Assembly (NCBI RefSeq): GCF_050563525.1
Contig: NZ_JBNXUN010000013.1
Coordinates: 62,001-126,000, forward strand
DNA from: Falsiroseomonas sp050563525
Lineage (GTDB): Bacteria > Pseudomonadota > Alphaproteobacteria > Acetobacterales > Acetobacteraceae
DNA length: 64,000 bases
Direction: 5' to 3'
Shown: piece by piece, positions 51,427-60,034 of the stretch
How the letters are laid out: each line of letters begins with the position of its first letter
How positions within the stretch are numbered: the first letter of the stretch is position 1
Program-made: the position numbers and the translations under genes
Notes under the pieces: model-generated
Databases searched by the model: none
Told to the model about the DNA's origin: nothing
The model's input: the letters and a program-made list of their open reading frames with translations, nothing else

Positions 51427-52386
51427 ATGCCGCTGTCCCGACGCCTGGCGCTCGGCCTCGCCGGAAGCCTGGCCGCACGGCCCGCTTTCGCGCAGGGCGA
51501 CACGCTACGCATCATCGCCGCCTTCCCGCCCGGCGCGGCGCTGGACGGCATCGCCCGGCTGCTGGCGGAAGCCGCGCCGCGGCACGGCCTGGGCAATGCC
51601 ATCGTGGACAACCGTCCGGGTGCCAACGGCAACATCGCCGCCGGCCTCGCCGCCCGCGCCGCGCCGGATGGCCGCACGCTGCTGCTGGCGATCGACAGCA
51701 CCTTCACGGTGAACCCCTTCATCTACGGCAGCATGGGCTTCGAGGCTTCGGCGCTGCAGCCGGTGGCGGTCGCCGGCACCTATCCGGTGGTTCTGCTGGT
51801 GCACCCGACCAGCGGCATTTCCACCCTTGCGGAATTCCTGGCGACGGCGCGGCGGCAACCGCTGCTGTACGCATCGGCCGGCTATGGCTCGCCGGGGCAT
51901 CTGGCGATGGCCAATCTCGGCCACACGCTGGGCCTGCCGCGTGGCGCGCTGGAACACGTGCCGTTCCGCGGCAACGCCTAGGCGGTGACGGAACTGCTCG
52001 CCGGGCGCGTCCAGGCCGGCTTCATCGCGATCTCGGGCGGCGCCGAATTCGTCAAGGACGGAAGGCTGCGGGCGCTGGCGATCTCCGGGCCGGAGCGCCT
52101 GGCATTGCTGCCGGATGTCGCGACGGTGGCCGAACAGGGCCACCCCGGCTTCGACATCCGCTTCGCCTACCTGCTGATGGCGCCCGCCGGCGTGCCGGAG
52201 GCGCAGCGCCATGCGATCGGACGCTGGGTCGCCGCCGTCTTCGCCGATCCGGCGGCGCAGGCCCGATTGGCAAACTGGGCGGTGACGCCGGAGGCCGGGG
52301 ATGGCGCCGCCGCCGAGGCCTGGGTCGCCCGCGCCTCCGCGCAGTGGCGGCAGGTGGTGCAGGCGACCGGGATGCGGGTGGAGTAG
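51427..52386 (+). pseudogene. Bug-family substrate-binding protein gene with an in-frame amber stop
   Basis: Two halves in one frame (51427-51981 and 51985-52386) make a complete Bug protein of about 319 residues. They are separated only by TAG at 51979-51981. The junction reads VPFRGNA-stop-AVTELLAGRVQAGF; the family normally has a residue such as Gln or Pro there, so CAG to TAG is the simplest explanation. A signal peptide (LALGLAGSLAARPAFAQG) and GGGAG-type ribosome-binding site are intact, so decay is recent or the base is a sequencing error. Without readthrough only a 184-residue N-terminal piece would form. The gene is divergent from the sulfatase gene with a 65-base gap. Confidence 0.85.
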
Positions 52387-52390
52387 CGGC

Positions 52391-53539
52391 TCAGCCCGGC
52401 GGCCTGGGCGGCGCCCAGATCTCCCAGCAGAAGCCCTCGACATGGCTGGCGGAGATCGCGCCCCAGCCGCGCGCCGGCACCTGCGGCAGGTCGAGGCTCA
52501 ACCGGTTCGGCGCGCCGCTCGCCCAATCGGCGCCGACGCTGTTGCGGAAGATGAACCAGCCGCCCCGCGCCTCCGCCGCATCCGGCTGGAAGCCGAGCAC
52601 GCAGACGGCGTGTCCGGCCACCTTCTGCCACGGCGGCAGGAGCGGGTCGGGCACGATGCCGTGGCGGCGCGCCCGCGGCGACGACCAGTTCGTCAGGCCC
52701 TCCGGCGCATCGGGGTCCTTGAAGACCGGCAGCGCGATGACGACGACGCCGCGATCCACCAGCAGGTCCAGCACCACCCGCGCCACGTTGGGCGGGCGTG
52801 GCGTGCCGAAGGGGATGTCCCAGTGGAAGCTGCGCGGGACGCGGTTCGGCGCGGCGGCGGCGAGGATCGGCGGCGGCGGCTCCGCCTCCAGCGGCACGTC
52901 ATCCTCCCACAGCGCCTCGCCGCAGATGCCCTCCTGCGCCAGCACCTCCGCCGCGTCGCCCAGCCTCGTGCCACCGGCCTCGGCCGCGAAGGCCTCCGGT
53001 GCCAGGGTCTCGCGCCGGCGGGCCAGGGCGCGCTGGTAGACGAACATGGCGGAGAGCTTTTCCGCCGCCGGTGCCCCGCGCCCGCGTTCCAGCGCCGAGG
53101 CCACGGCGAAGCCGACGCAGGTTGGGCGAAGCTGCTGGTTGCGCACCGGCCAGTCGAGAAGGCTCTCCGGCAGCGGAACCTCGGCGTCATCCGCCAAGCC
53201 GGGCACCAGGCCGATGCCGGGCCAGCGCGGCGGCTGCAGGATGGGCGCGCCGGGACGCGGCGGGCTTGGCGCGGGTTCAGCGGCGCCCGGCACCTGGGGT
53301 GGCGGCACGAAGGGCGCGTCGCGGGCCTCGCGGTAGGCCGGCGAAACCAGGCCTTCCAGCCGCCGCAGCAGCGCTTCGCGCCGGATGCCATGGCGCGCCA
53401 GTTCACGTGACAACGAGGGACTCAGCGCCAGCAGGTCCGCCAGCGCGTCGAAGTTGCGGATCGCGGCCCGGGCGAACAGGCGCATCTCGGATTCGTTGAG
53501 CTGAAGCTCTGCGCTGGCCCTGCGCAGGAATTCGCTCAC
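52391..53539 (-). CDS. Papain-like (C1 family) cysteine peptidase domain protein
   Basis: A 382-residue protein. Residues 1-70 are helical (SEMRLFARAAIRNFDALADL then LALSPSLSREL), resembling a helix-hairpin-helix or death-like module. Residues 75-105 are Pro-rich. The peptidase domain follows: LLDWPVRNQQLRPTCVGFAV with catalytic Cys141, KVAGHAVCVLGFQPD with the histidine, and WFIFRNSVGADWA with the asparagine. All three catalytic positions are present. There is no signal peptide, so it is probably cytoplasmic. The GTG start overlaps the PAP2 gene stop (GTGA). The target is unknown. Confidence 0.82.
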   Translation of the reverse strand: MSEFLRRASAELQLNESEMRLFARAAIRNFDALADLLALSPSLSRELARHGIRREALLRRLEGLVSPAYREARDAPFVPPPQVPGAAEPAPSPPRPGAPILQPPRWPGIGLVPGLADDAEVPLPESLLDWPVRNQQLRPTCVGFAVASALERGRGAPAAEKLSAMFVYQRALARRRETLAPEAFAAEAGGTRLGDAAEVLAQEGICGEALWEDDVPLEAEPPPPILAAAAPNRVPRSFHWDIPFGTPRPPNVARVVLDLLVDRGVVVIALPVFKDPDAPEGLTNWSSPRARRHGIVPDPLLPPWQKVAGHAVCVLGFQPDAAEARGGWFIFRNSVGADWASGAPNRLSLDLPQVPARGWGAISASHVEGFCWEIWAPPRPPG

Positions 53540-54405
53540 GGGCTGGGTCCGCCACCATTCGGCACTGGACGCAGGGCCGGCGGGTTCACCGGGCCGGCCG
53601 TGGCGACCACGCCGGGATACTCGGCCTGCACCTGCCCGAGAAGGTCCTGCACCCCTGGCAGGCCCAGCAGGCGCGGCAGCATCGCCGCGGCCAGCGCCTC
53701 GCCGGCCCGGGTGTCGCTGGGGAAATGCACCCCGGCCACCTCCCGGTTCTGCGCGATGCGGTCGGCCAGCGCATCGAAGGGGCCGGCGACGCCGGGCCGC
53801 AGTCCCGGCGCCATGGCCGCATGCAGCAGGCCGGCGATCAGATGCGAGTGGAAGCTGTGGTTGCTGGGGTAGGAGGCGTGCGGCGGCGCGGGGATCATCG
53901 GCATCAGCGCCGGATAGACCTGCACCGGGCGGGGGCGGAGGAAGTGCCACTTCCAGTGCAGGCCCACCATGTGCCCGGCGGCCAGCGCCAGCGAGACCAG
54001 CGTGACGGCCGCCGGCCGCCCCCCGGCATCCGCCATCAGCAGCCGCAGCCAGGCCCCGGCCAGATTGTCCGACTGCGCGCGGATCTCGGTGGCACGTCCG
54101 GCACGCAGGGGTATCTTGCCCAGCAGCAGCTTGATCTCGTCCTTCAGCGCGTCCTCGGCATTGTTCGGCGCCTTCGGCGCCGCGGCGCGCCAATCCGTGC
54201 CGGCGAACTCCGCGAGCAGCACCTGGGCGCGGAAGCGCGGCGCGAAGGCGGCTTTCGGAAAGCCGGCTCCGGACAGCAGCGGGAACTCGCCCGGCTCGGC
54301 ATCGAGGCCCGCGAGCAGGTTGAGGCTGGACAGGCCGAGGCCGCCCAAATGGCCACCGTCGTGACCTCCATCATGGCCACCATCCGTCGAAACACCTCCC
54401 GACAT
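53536..54405 (-). CDS. PAP2 / vanadium-dependent haloperoxidase-like protein
   Basis: A 289-residue protein of the PAP2 superfamily. Motif 1 is KWHFLRPRP (KX6RP). Motif 2 is SYPSNHSFHSH, with Asn where most members have Gly in PSGH. Motif 3 is REVAGVHFPSD (R-X5-H). Members are lipid phosphatases or vanadate haloperoxidases; the absence of membrane helices favours a soluble haloperoxidase-like enzyme. Residues 8-22 are a His/Gly/Asp repeat (DGGHDGGHDGGHLGG), a probable metal-binding tail. The start is ATG 54405 with GGAG 7-10 bases upstream. The end is coupled to the papain-like gene. Confidence 0.82.
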   Translation of the reverse strand: MSGGVSTDGGHDGGHDGGHLGGLGLSSLNLLAGLDAEPGEFPLLSGAGFPKAAFAPRFRAQVLLAEFAGTDWRAAAPKAPNNAEDALKDEIKLLLGKIPLRAGRATEIRAQSDNLAGAWLRLLMADAGGRPAAVTLVSLALAAGHMVGLHWKWHFLRPRPVQVYPALMPMIPAPPHASYPSNHSFHSHLIAGLLHAAMAPGLRPGVAGPFDALADRIAQNREVAGVHFPSDTRAGEALAAAMLPRLLGLPGVQDLLGQVQAEYPGVVATAGPVNPPALRPVPNGGGPSP

Positions 54406-54454
54406 CGTCTCCGCTCCTTCCACGCAGGCAGGCCAAATGGGAAAAACGCGCGGT

Positions 54455-55990
54455 TCAGGCCGGCAGCCCGGCCGCCGCCACGCGCCTCCGGTACAGCTCC
54501 CGCGTCGCGGGGTCGCGGTAGGGCGTGCGGGCGGCGACGAGGGAGGCGCGGGAGTCCGGCTCCAGCGCCATCACCTGGTCGACCAGCGGCCGCGCCTCCG
54601 CGAGCCGGCCGAGCGCGGCCAGCGATGCCGCGGTCAGGCGCAGGTTGGAGGTGTAGTGCGGGTTGGCCCGCTGCGAGCGCAGCCCCCATTCCGCCGCCGC
54701 CTCCAGCTCATCCGCCGCGTAATGCGCGATCGCCTTGTAGTGCTGGTAGCGGAAGATCAGCGGGTCCTCCGGCGACAGGGCCAGCGCCTGGTCCGCGCGC
54801 CGCAGCGCTTCCCGCCCCTCGCCCATGAAGGCATAGGTCGGGCTGCTGCGGAGCCAGACCTCGGCATCGTTCGGCGCCGCCTCCAAGGCGCGGTCGAAAT
54901 GCGTCACCGCATCGTCGTAGCGGCGGCGCAGCACGGTGTGGCTGTGGCCGAGCAGCGCGAGCGCACGTGCGTTGCCGGGGTCGAGGTCCAGCGCCGTGCG
55001 CACCGCGGCCTCCAGCGCCTCGGTCTCCGCCGCCGCATCGGGCGACCAGCCCTGGCCGATGCGCAGCGAATGCCAATCGCCCAGCGCCGCGTAGCCGGGG
55101 GCGAAGCTGGGATCGAGCGCGATCGCCTGCCGCAGCATCTCGCCCGCCGTCTCGAAGGCCTGCGGCTCCAGCCGGAACACCATCTGCCGGGCCTGCAGCA
55201 GCAGGTGGTAGGCGCCGAGCACGCGGGGCGGCGCCTGCCGGGCGACGCGCAGCTCGGCCTCCTGGACGCGCGGTGCCAGGGTGTGGGCGATGATGGCGGC
55301 GATGCGGTCCTGCGTCTCGAACAGCGCGGCGTCCACCAGGTCGAAGGATCGCTGCCACAGCACCCGGCCGGTCTGCGCCTCCGCCAGCTCCATGCCCAGG
55401 CGCAGCCGGTCCCCGGCGCGGCGCAGCGTGCCGGCGGTGACGTACTGCGCGCCGAGGCGCTGTCCGACCGAGGGCAGGTCAGCCTCGGCCGCCAGGTGCC
55501 GCGTCGAGTTGGCGGAGATCACCACCGGCTCGCGCAGCCCTGCCAGCGCACCGACGATGCCATCCAGGATACCCTCCGCCACCAGGGCCAGGTCCGGGGC
55601 ATCCGGCAGCAGCCGGAACGGCAGCAGCGCCACCACCGGCACGCTGCGCGCCGCCGCGGGGACCGCCTGTGGCGTGGTGGCGGCCGCTTCGGCTTCCAGC
55701 AGGTAGCCCCGCTTCGCCACGGTCCGCAGCAGCGCGGCATCCGGGCCGAGGGCGCGGCGCAGCTCGACCACGCATTGCGTGATGCTGTCGTCGGTGACGT
55801 GCAGGTCGGGCCACAGCGCGTCCAGGATCTCGCTGCGCGGCACCACCCTGCCGCCATGCCGGTGCAGCAGCAGCAGCAACTCCAGCGTCTTCGGCCGCAG
55901 CGACACGCCGGCGCCGTCGGCGCAGCGCAGCACGCCCCGATCCGGGTCGAGCGACCGGCTTCCGATGCGCAGCTGCGGCGCGGCGGTCAT
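54455..55990 (-). CDS. Winged-helix (OmpR/CadC type) regulator with TPR domain
   Basis: A 511-residue soluble regulator. Residues 5-100 form a Trans_reg_C winged helix (LRPKTLELLLLLHRHGGRVV, DDSITQCVVELRRALG and TVAKRGYLLEA). A central region (VPVVALLPFRLLPDAPDLAL ... GAQYVTAGTLRR) matches the FlgO-like domain of adenylate-cyclase-linked regulators. The C-terminal half is TPR repeats (RALALLGHSHTVLRRRYDDA and following). No membrane helix is present, unlike CadC. It lies 49 bases upstream of the PAP2 gene in the same direction and may control it. Signal unknown. Confidence 0.87.
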   Translation of the reverse strand: MTAAPQLRIGSRSLDPDRGVLRCADGAGVSLRPKTLELLLLLHRHGGRVVPRSEILDALWPDLHVTDDSITQCVVELRRALGPDAALLRTVAKRGYLLEAEAAATTPQAVPAAARSVPVVALLPFRLLPDAPDLALVAEGILDGIVGALAGLREPVVISANSTRHLAAEADLPSVGQRLGAQYVTAGTLRRAGDRLRLGMELAEAQTGRVLWQRSFDLVDAALFETQDRIAAIIAHTLAPRVQEAELRVARQAPPRVLGAYHLLLQARQMVFRLEPQAFETAGEMLRQAIALDPSFAPGYAALGDWHSLRIGQGWSPDAAAETEALEAAVRTALDLDPGNARALALLGHSHTVLRRRYDDAVTHFDRALEAAPNDAEVWLRSSPTYAFMGEGREALRRADQALALSPEDPLIFRYQHYKAIAHYAADELEAAAEWGLRSQRANPHYTSNLRLTAASLAALGRLAEARPLVDQVMALEPDSRASLVAARTPYRDPATRELYRRRVAAAGLPA

Positions 55991-56190
55991 GGCGGCAACG
56001 GCCTCCCGACGGGACGGGCAGGATAGCGCGTCATCTCGGCTGCCCTCGGTTCCGGTGTTGGGCTGGCGCGAAGCCTGCCCGGGCAAGGTTTCGCGAAGAT
56101 TTCGTGCGGACTTCGGGACCGAAGGCGCCGCCCGCTGCTCCGCTTCGCCAGCCCGGACCATGCCGGGTCCGCTGGACAGGAGCCACGCAG

Positions 56191-56982
56191 ATGAACGGAG
56201 TAATCCCTTTGGGCAGCAGGCTGGCGCACCATGCAGCCGCCCTGATGCTGACCCTGGCGGCCGCGCCTGCCGCCCTCGTGCTCGCCGCGCCCGCCACGGC
56301 CGGCCCGCCGACCCACCACGAGCTGCCCGCCCCGGTCGGTACGGCGCAGTTGCAGCGGCCGGAGAGAGCCCATGCGGTGCCGCTGGTGGTGCTGCTGCCC
56401 GATGCGCTTGGCGACGAGGGCCGCGCCGCACCCTATGTCGCGGCGCTGGAGCGCAACGGCATCGCCAGCCTGGTGCTCGGCCTCGGCATCGCCTCGGAGC
56501 GGGGCGGACCGGGCACCGACCCGGCCTCCTCGACCATGGCGGCCGGGGTGGCGTTGACCTGGGCGGCGGCGCAACCCGGCGTCGCGGCGGGACAGCTTGG
56601 CCTGATCGGGCTGGGCGCCGGAGGCCGGGCGGCGCTGGCGGCGGCGGAGGCGGGTGGGCCGGTCGTCGCGGTCGATCCGGGCTGCACCGGGCTGGCGCTG
56701 CCGGACTGGATGCCGTCCCTGCTGGTGTTCGGCCGCGCCGCGCCGGATGCGGACGACTGCATCGCGCTGGAGGAACCGCCGGCGGGCGTGATCCGCGGCG
56801 TGCCCGGCCTCAGCCATGGCTGGGACGTGCGGCCGGAGCTGGCGCCGGGCAGCGCCTTGATGCCCGACCCGCTCGGTGGCCGGCGGCGCGTCAGCCCCAA
56901 CCCGGCGGCGGCCCAGGCCGTGGCGGACCAGGTGGCTGCCTGGCTGGCGCACCAGTTCGCCGCGCGGGGTGAACGCCAATGA
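56191..56982 (+). CDS. Exported alpha/beta-hydrolase-like protein without a nucleophile
   Basis: A 263-residue protein with a signal peptide (MLTLAAAPAALVLAAPATAG) and a dienelactone-hydrolase-like core (VPLVVLLPDALGDEGRAAPY; the PGLSHGWDV histidine region). The nucleophile elbow that should read G-x-S-x-G or G-x-C-x-G is GLIGLGAGGRAA, with glycine at the nucleophile position. The histidine remains, but catalysis by the usual triad is impossible. It may be a binding protein. AGGAG precedes the ATG by about 9 bases. The stop overlaps the next gene by 4 bases. Confidence 0.75.
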   Translation: MNGVIPLGSRLAHHAAALMLTLAAAPAALVLAAPATAGPPTHHELPAPVGTAQLQRPERAHAVPLVVLLPDALGDEGRAAPYVAALERNGIASLVLGLGIASERGGPGTDPASSTMAAGVALTWAAAQPGVAAGQLGLIGLGAGGRAALAAAEAGGPVVAVDPGCTGLALPDWMPSLLVFGRAAPDADDCIALEEPPAGVIRGVPGLSHGWDVRPELAPGSALMPDPLGGRRRVSPNPAAAQAVADQVAAWLAHQFAARGERQ

Positions 56983-57230
56983 CCGCGCAGCAGCAGGCCA
57001 CCCGCCTTCCGCCGCCCGAGGCCTGGGAAGTGCCACTGCCGCCGCGGCCCGATATCGCGGCGCCGCCCGCACAGGACGCTGCCATGACCCCCGAGCGCCA
57101 CGCCGCGATCCTGCACTCGGCCGCCCGCACCGGGTCCTGGGAGGCGGCCGAGATCGCCACGCGCACCATGGCGGCGCAGGCGATGCGGACCGCAATGGGG
57201 CGCCTGCTGCGCCGGCTGTGGCGGCGATGA
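56979..57230 (+). CDS. Small protein of unknown function
   Basis: An 83-residue protein: a Pro-rich N-terminal half (LPPPEAWEVPLPPRPD) followed by an amphipathic, Ala/Arg-rich helix ending LLRRLWRR. ATGA overlaps on both sides (with the hydrolase-like gene and the MFS gene) support real translation. There is no membrane segment and no known family. The basic C-terminus could bind membrane or nucleic acid. Confidence 0.65.
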   Translation: MTAQQQATRLPPPEAWEVPLPPRPDIAAPPAQDAAMTPERHAAILHSAARTGSWEAAEIATRTMAAQAMRTAMGRLLRRLWRR

Positions 57231-58468
57231 GCCGGCGGGCGCTCGCCCAGCCGGCGGTCCATTCGGTGGTGCAGCCGGCGGTGCCGGCTCCGGTCCAGCC
57301 GGACCTGGCGCGCTGGCGCGTGGTGGCGGGCGCCTTCCTGGTGCTGCTGGCGGGCTACGGCGCGATCTATTCCTACGCCGCCTTCGCCGAGCCGATCGCC
57401 GACGAGTTCGGCACCGGCCGCGCCAATCTGACCCTGGTCTTCGCCATCAGTGGCGCCTCCTGCTTCTTCGTCTCGCCGCTGTCCGGGCCGCTGGCGGACC
57501 GGATTGGCGCACGGGTGCCGGCACTGGCGGGCATGCTGCTGGTGGGCCTTGGCCTGCTGGTCGCGGCCAGCGCCCGCAGTCTGCTCGAGGTGCATGCCGG
57601 CTACGGCCTGCTGATCGGCCTCGGCACCGGCTTTGCCTATGTGCCGGCGATGGCCGGCGTCCAGGCCCGCTTCCGGCGGCACCGCGGGCTCGCCTCCGGC
57701 ATCGCGGTCAGCGGCATCGGCGTCGGCACTGCCCTGGTTCCGCCGGCGGCAGAGGCCCTGCTGGCGCCCGGCGACTGGCGGCTGGCCTTCGTGGTGCTGG
57801 CGATCGTGCTGTCCGGCATCGGGTTGGTGGGCGCGGCCCTGCTGGATGGGGCGCCACTGCAAGCCCTCGCGGTGCACCTTCGTCCGGCCGAGGCAGCGCC
57901 CGCCAACGGCTACAGCTTCGTGCCCATCTGGTGCGGCCTGGTGCTGGTCTCCCTGCCCAGCACCCTGCCGCATGCGCTGCTGGTGGCGACGGCGCGCGAC
58001 CTGGGCCTGCCGCGCGATGCGGCGCTGGGGCTGCTGGGGCTGCTCGGCCTCGGCACCATCGCCGGGCGGTTCCTGCTGGCGGCGCTGGCCGATGCCCTGG
58101 GGCGGGCGCGCGTCTTCCTGGCATGCAGCGCCGCGATGGCGGCAAGCCTCGGCCTGTGGGCGCTGGCGCCGGGGCTGCCGGGCTTGCAGGCCTTCGCGCT
58201 GCTGTTCGGGGCGTTGCAGGGCGGCTTCGTGGCGCTGCTGCCGGCCTTCGCGGCGGATGGCTTCGGAGGTCGGGATCTCGGCGGCCTGCTCGGGCGGCTG
58301 TATACCGCGCGGGGCGTGGCGCTGCTGCTGGCGCCGCCGGCCCTGGCGCTCGCCATGGACGCGGCAGGCCAGAGAGCCGCGCCGCTGCTGGCGGCGGCGC
58401 TGGTGGGGCTGGTCGGGACCGCGCTGCTGGCTGCGGCGCGGCCCCGCCCGCCTCACATCTCGGCGTAG
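57227..58468 (+). CDS. MFS transporter
   Basis: A 413-residue major facilitator with twelve hydrophobic segments. The motif between helices 2 and 3 reads SGPLADRIGARV. The loop between halves 6 and 7 is short, and GRFLLAALADALGRARV repeats the motif in the second half, as in oxalate/formate or monocarboxylate-type MFS proteins. Substrate unknown. It is coupled by ATGA to the small protein and forms one operon with the hydrolase-like gene. Its last 16 bases overlap the end of the convergent LivJ-type gene. Confidence 0.88.
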   Translation: MSRRALAQPAVHSVVQPAVPAPVQPDLARWRVVAGAFLVLLAGYGAIYSYAAFAEPIADEFGTGRANLTLVFAISGASCFFVSPLSGPLADRIGARVPALAGMLLVGLGLLVAASARSLLEVHAGYGLLIGLGTGFAYVPAMAGVQARFRRHRGLASGIAVSGIGVGTALVPPAAEALLAPGDWRLAFVVLAIVLSGIGLVGAALLDGAPLQALAVHLRPAEAAPANGYSFVPIWCGLVLVSLPSTLPHALLVATARDLGLPRDAALGLLGLLGLGTIAGRFLLAALADALGRARVFLACSAAMAASLGLWALAPGLPGLQAFALLFGALQGGFVALLPAFAADGFGGRDLGGLLGRLYTARGVALLLAPPALALAMDAAGQRAAPLLAAALVGLVGTALLAAARPRPPHISA

Positions 58469-59571
58469 CTGCCGTTGCGCCAGACGTAGAAGACGTAGTC
58501 CGGCACGGTGACGTCGCCCTTCTGGTCGAAGTTGATGTCGCCGAGCACGCTGGCCCAGGGGCCACCCGACTTCAGCAGCGCCGCGATCCGCCGCGGATCC
58601 GTCCCGCCGGCCCGCGTCGCCGCCGCCGCCCAGATCTGCATGGCGGCGTAGGTGTACAGGACGTAGCCCTCGGGATCGACGTTGCGGGCGCGGAAGCGCT
58701 GCACCACCTGCGCCGCCGTCGGGCGCTTGCGGGGGTCGCTGCTGAAGGTCATCAGCGTGCCCTCCCCCGCCGCGCCGGTGATCTGCCAGAACTCGTTGGT
58801 CACCAGCGCATCGCCACCGATGAGCGTCAGGTTCAGCCCGACCTCCTTCGCCTGGCGCAGGATCAGTCCGGATTCGGTGTGGTAGCCGCCGACATACAGC
58901 ACGCCGATCTGCGCCTGCTGCAGGCGGGAGACGATGGCGGAATAGTCGCGCTCGCCCGGCGTATAGGCGGAGAACAGCGTCTCCTGCACCCCGGCCGCAT
59001 TCAGCGACTTCTTGGTCTCCTCCGCCAGGCCGCGGCCATAGGCGGTGTTGTCGTGCAGGATGGCGATACGGCGGTCGCGCATGTTCTGCGCGATGTAGCG
59101 ACCGGCGACGAGCCCCTGCTGGTCGTCGCGCCCGCAGACGCGAAACGTGTTCCAGCCGCCGGCGTCGGTATAGGCCGGGTTGGTCGAGGCCGGGCTGATC
59201 TGCAGCACGCCCTCGTCACCATAAACCTTGCTGGCCGGGATCGAGCTACCGGAGCAGAAATGGCCGGCGACCAGCGCCACCTGGCGGGAGGCGAGCTGGT
59301 TGGCGACGGAAACCGCCTGGCGCGGATCGCAGGCATCGTCGCCGATCTCGAGCGCCAACTGCCGGCCGAGCACGCCGCCGGCGGCGTTGAGGTCGGTGAC
59401 CGCCTGCTGCGCACCTTCCCGCATCTGGCCGCCGAAGGCCGCGTATTGCCCCGTCATCGGCCCGGCGGTCGCGATGCGGATCGGGCCGGAGCCCTGTGCC
59501 AAAGCCCCACGGCCGGCCAGCAGCACCGGTGCGGCCAGCGCGCCTCCCAGAATTGTCCTGCGTTGCATCAT
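58453..59571 (-). CDS. Branched-chain-amino-acid-type ABC substrate-binding protein (LivJ-like)
   Basis: A 372-residue periplasmic binding protein of the Leu/Ile/Val family. Signal peptide RRTILGGALAAPVLLAGRGALA. The mature start GPIRIATAGPMTGQYAAFGG and the hinge region ISPASTNPAYTD are typical. GYHTESGLILRQAKEVGL also fits. No permease or ATPase gene is adjacent, so it is an orphan binding protein. Two consecutive ATGs (59571 and 59568) begin the gene, behind GGGAG. The ligand need not be an amino acid. Confidence 0.9.
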   Translation of the reverse strand: MMQRRTILGGALAAPVLLAGRGALAQGSGPIRIATAGPMTGQYAAFGGQMREGAQQAVTDLNAAGGVLGRQLALEIGDDACDPRQAVSVANQLASRQVALVAGHFCSGSSIPASKVYGDEGVLQISPASTNPAYTDAGGWNTFRVCGRDDQQGLVAGRYIAQNMRDRRIAILHDNTAYGRGLAEETKKSLNAAGVQETLFSAYTPGERDYSAIVSRLQQAQIGVLYVGGYHTESGLILRQAKEVGLNLTLIGGDALVTNEFWQITGAAGEGTLMTFSSDPRKRPTAAQVVQRFRARNVDPEGYVLYTYAAMQIWAAAATRAGGTDPRRIAALLKSGGPWASVLGDINFDQKGDVTVPDYVFYVWRNGSYAEM

Positions 59572-59651
59572 CCCATCCACTCCCTGGCTGCGGCGCCGCT
59601 TGGCGCTTGTGAATCGAAAGGTAGGCGAGAGAATGGGCGGCTGACCAGCAT

Positions 59652-59954
59652 CTACATCAAGCGGGCCGGCTCGATCTGGTCGATGGCCTGCGCCATGGCG
59701 ACGTCGCGCTCGGACAGCCCGCCGGCGTCGTGCGTGGTCAGCAGGATCTCCACCCGGTTCCAGACATTCGACCACTCCGGATGATGGTCCATCCGCTCCG
59801 CCACCAGGGCGACGCGCGACATGAACCCCCAGGCAGCCGAGAAATCGGCGAAACGGAACCGCCGGCGGATGGCATCCCTTCCCTCCACCAGCGACCAGTG
59901 CGGCAGATTTCGGGAAAGTTCGGCGCGGGCGGCGGAATCGAGGGGGCGGATCAT
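59652..59954 (-). CDS. phhB: Pterin-4a-carbinolamine dehydratase
   Basis: A 100-residue protein that regenerates the pterin cofactor after phenylalanine hydroxylase action. The active-site motif MDHHPEWSNVWNRVEILL and THDAGGLSERD are intact. PhhA is not in the window. Upstream of the ATG lie three copies of a 13-bp repeat, so the leader is unusual. folE at 3.6 kb supplies pterin precursors. Confidence 0.93.
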   Translation of the reverse strand: MIRPLDSAARAELSRNLPHWSLVEGRDAIRRRFRFADFSAAWGFMSRVALVAERMDHHPEWSNVWNRVEILLTTHDAGGLSERDVAMAQAIDQIEPARLM

Positions 59955-59962
59955 GGCGGGCT

Positions 59963-60001
59963 CCGGTGGGGGTTGCCGGTGGGGGTTGCCGGTGGGGGTT
60001 G
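59963..60001 (+). repeat. Three perfect copies of a 13-bp tandem repeat upstream of phhB
   Basis: The unit ccggtgggggttg occurs three times in a row between phhB and the divergent metallopeptidase gene. It begins 9 bases before the phhB ATG on the minus strand, so copy number changes would alter spacing or secondary structure of the phhB leader. The same repeat length is found at 3366, with a different sequence. Confidence 0.92.
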
Positions 60002-60034
60002 ACGAGACGTGCCGCGGCGGGAAGGAAGCAGCGG

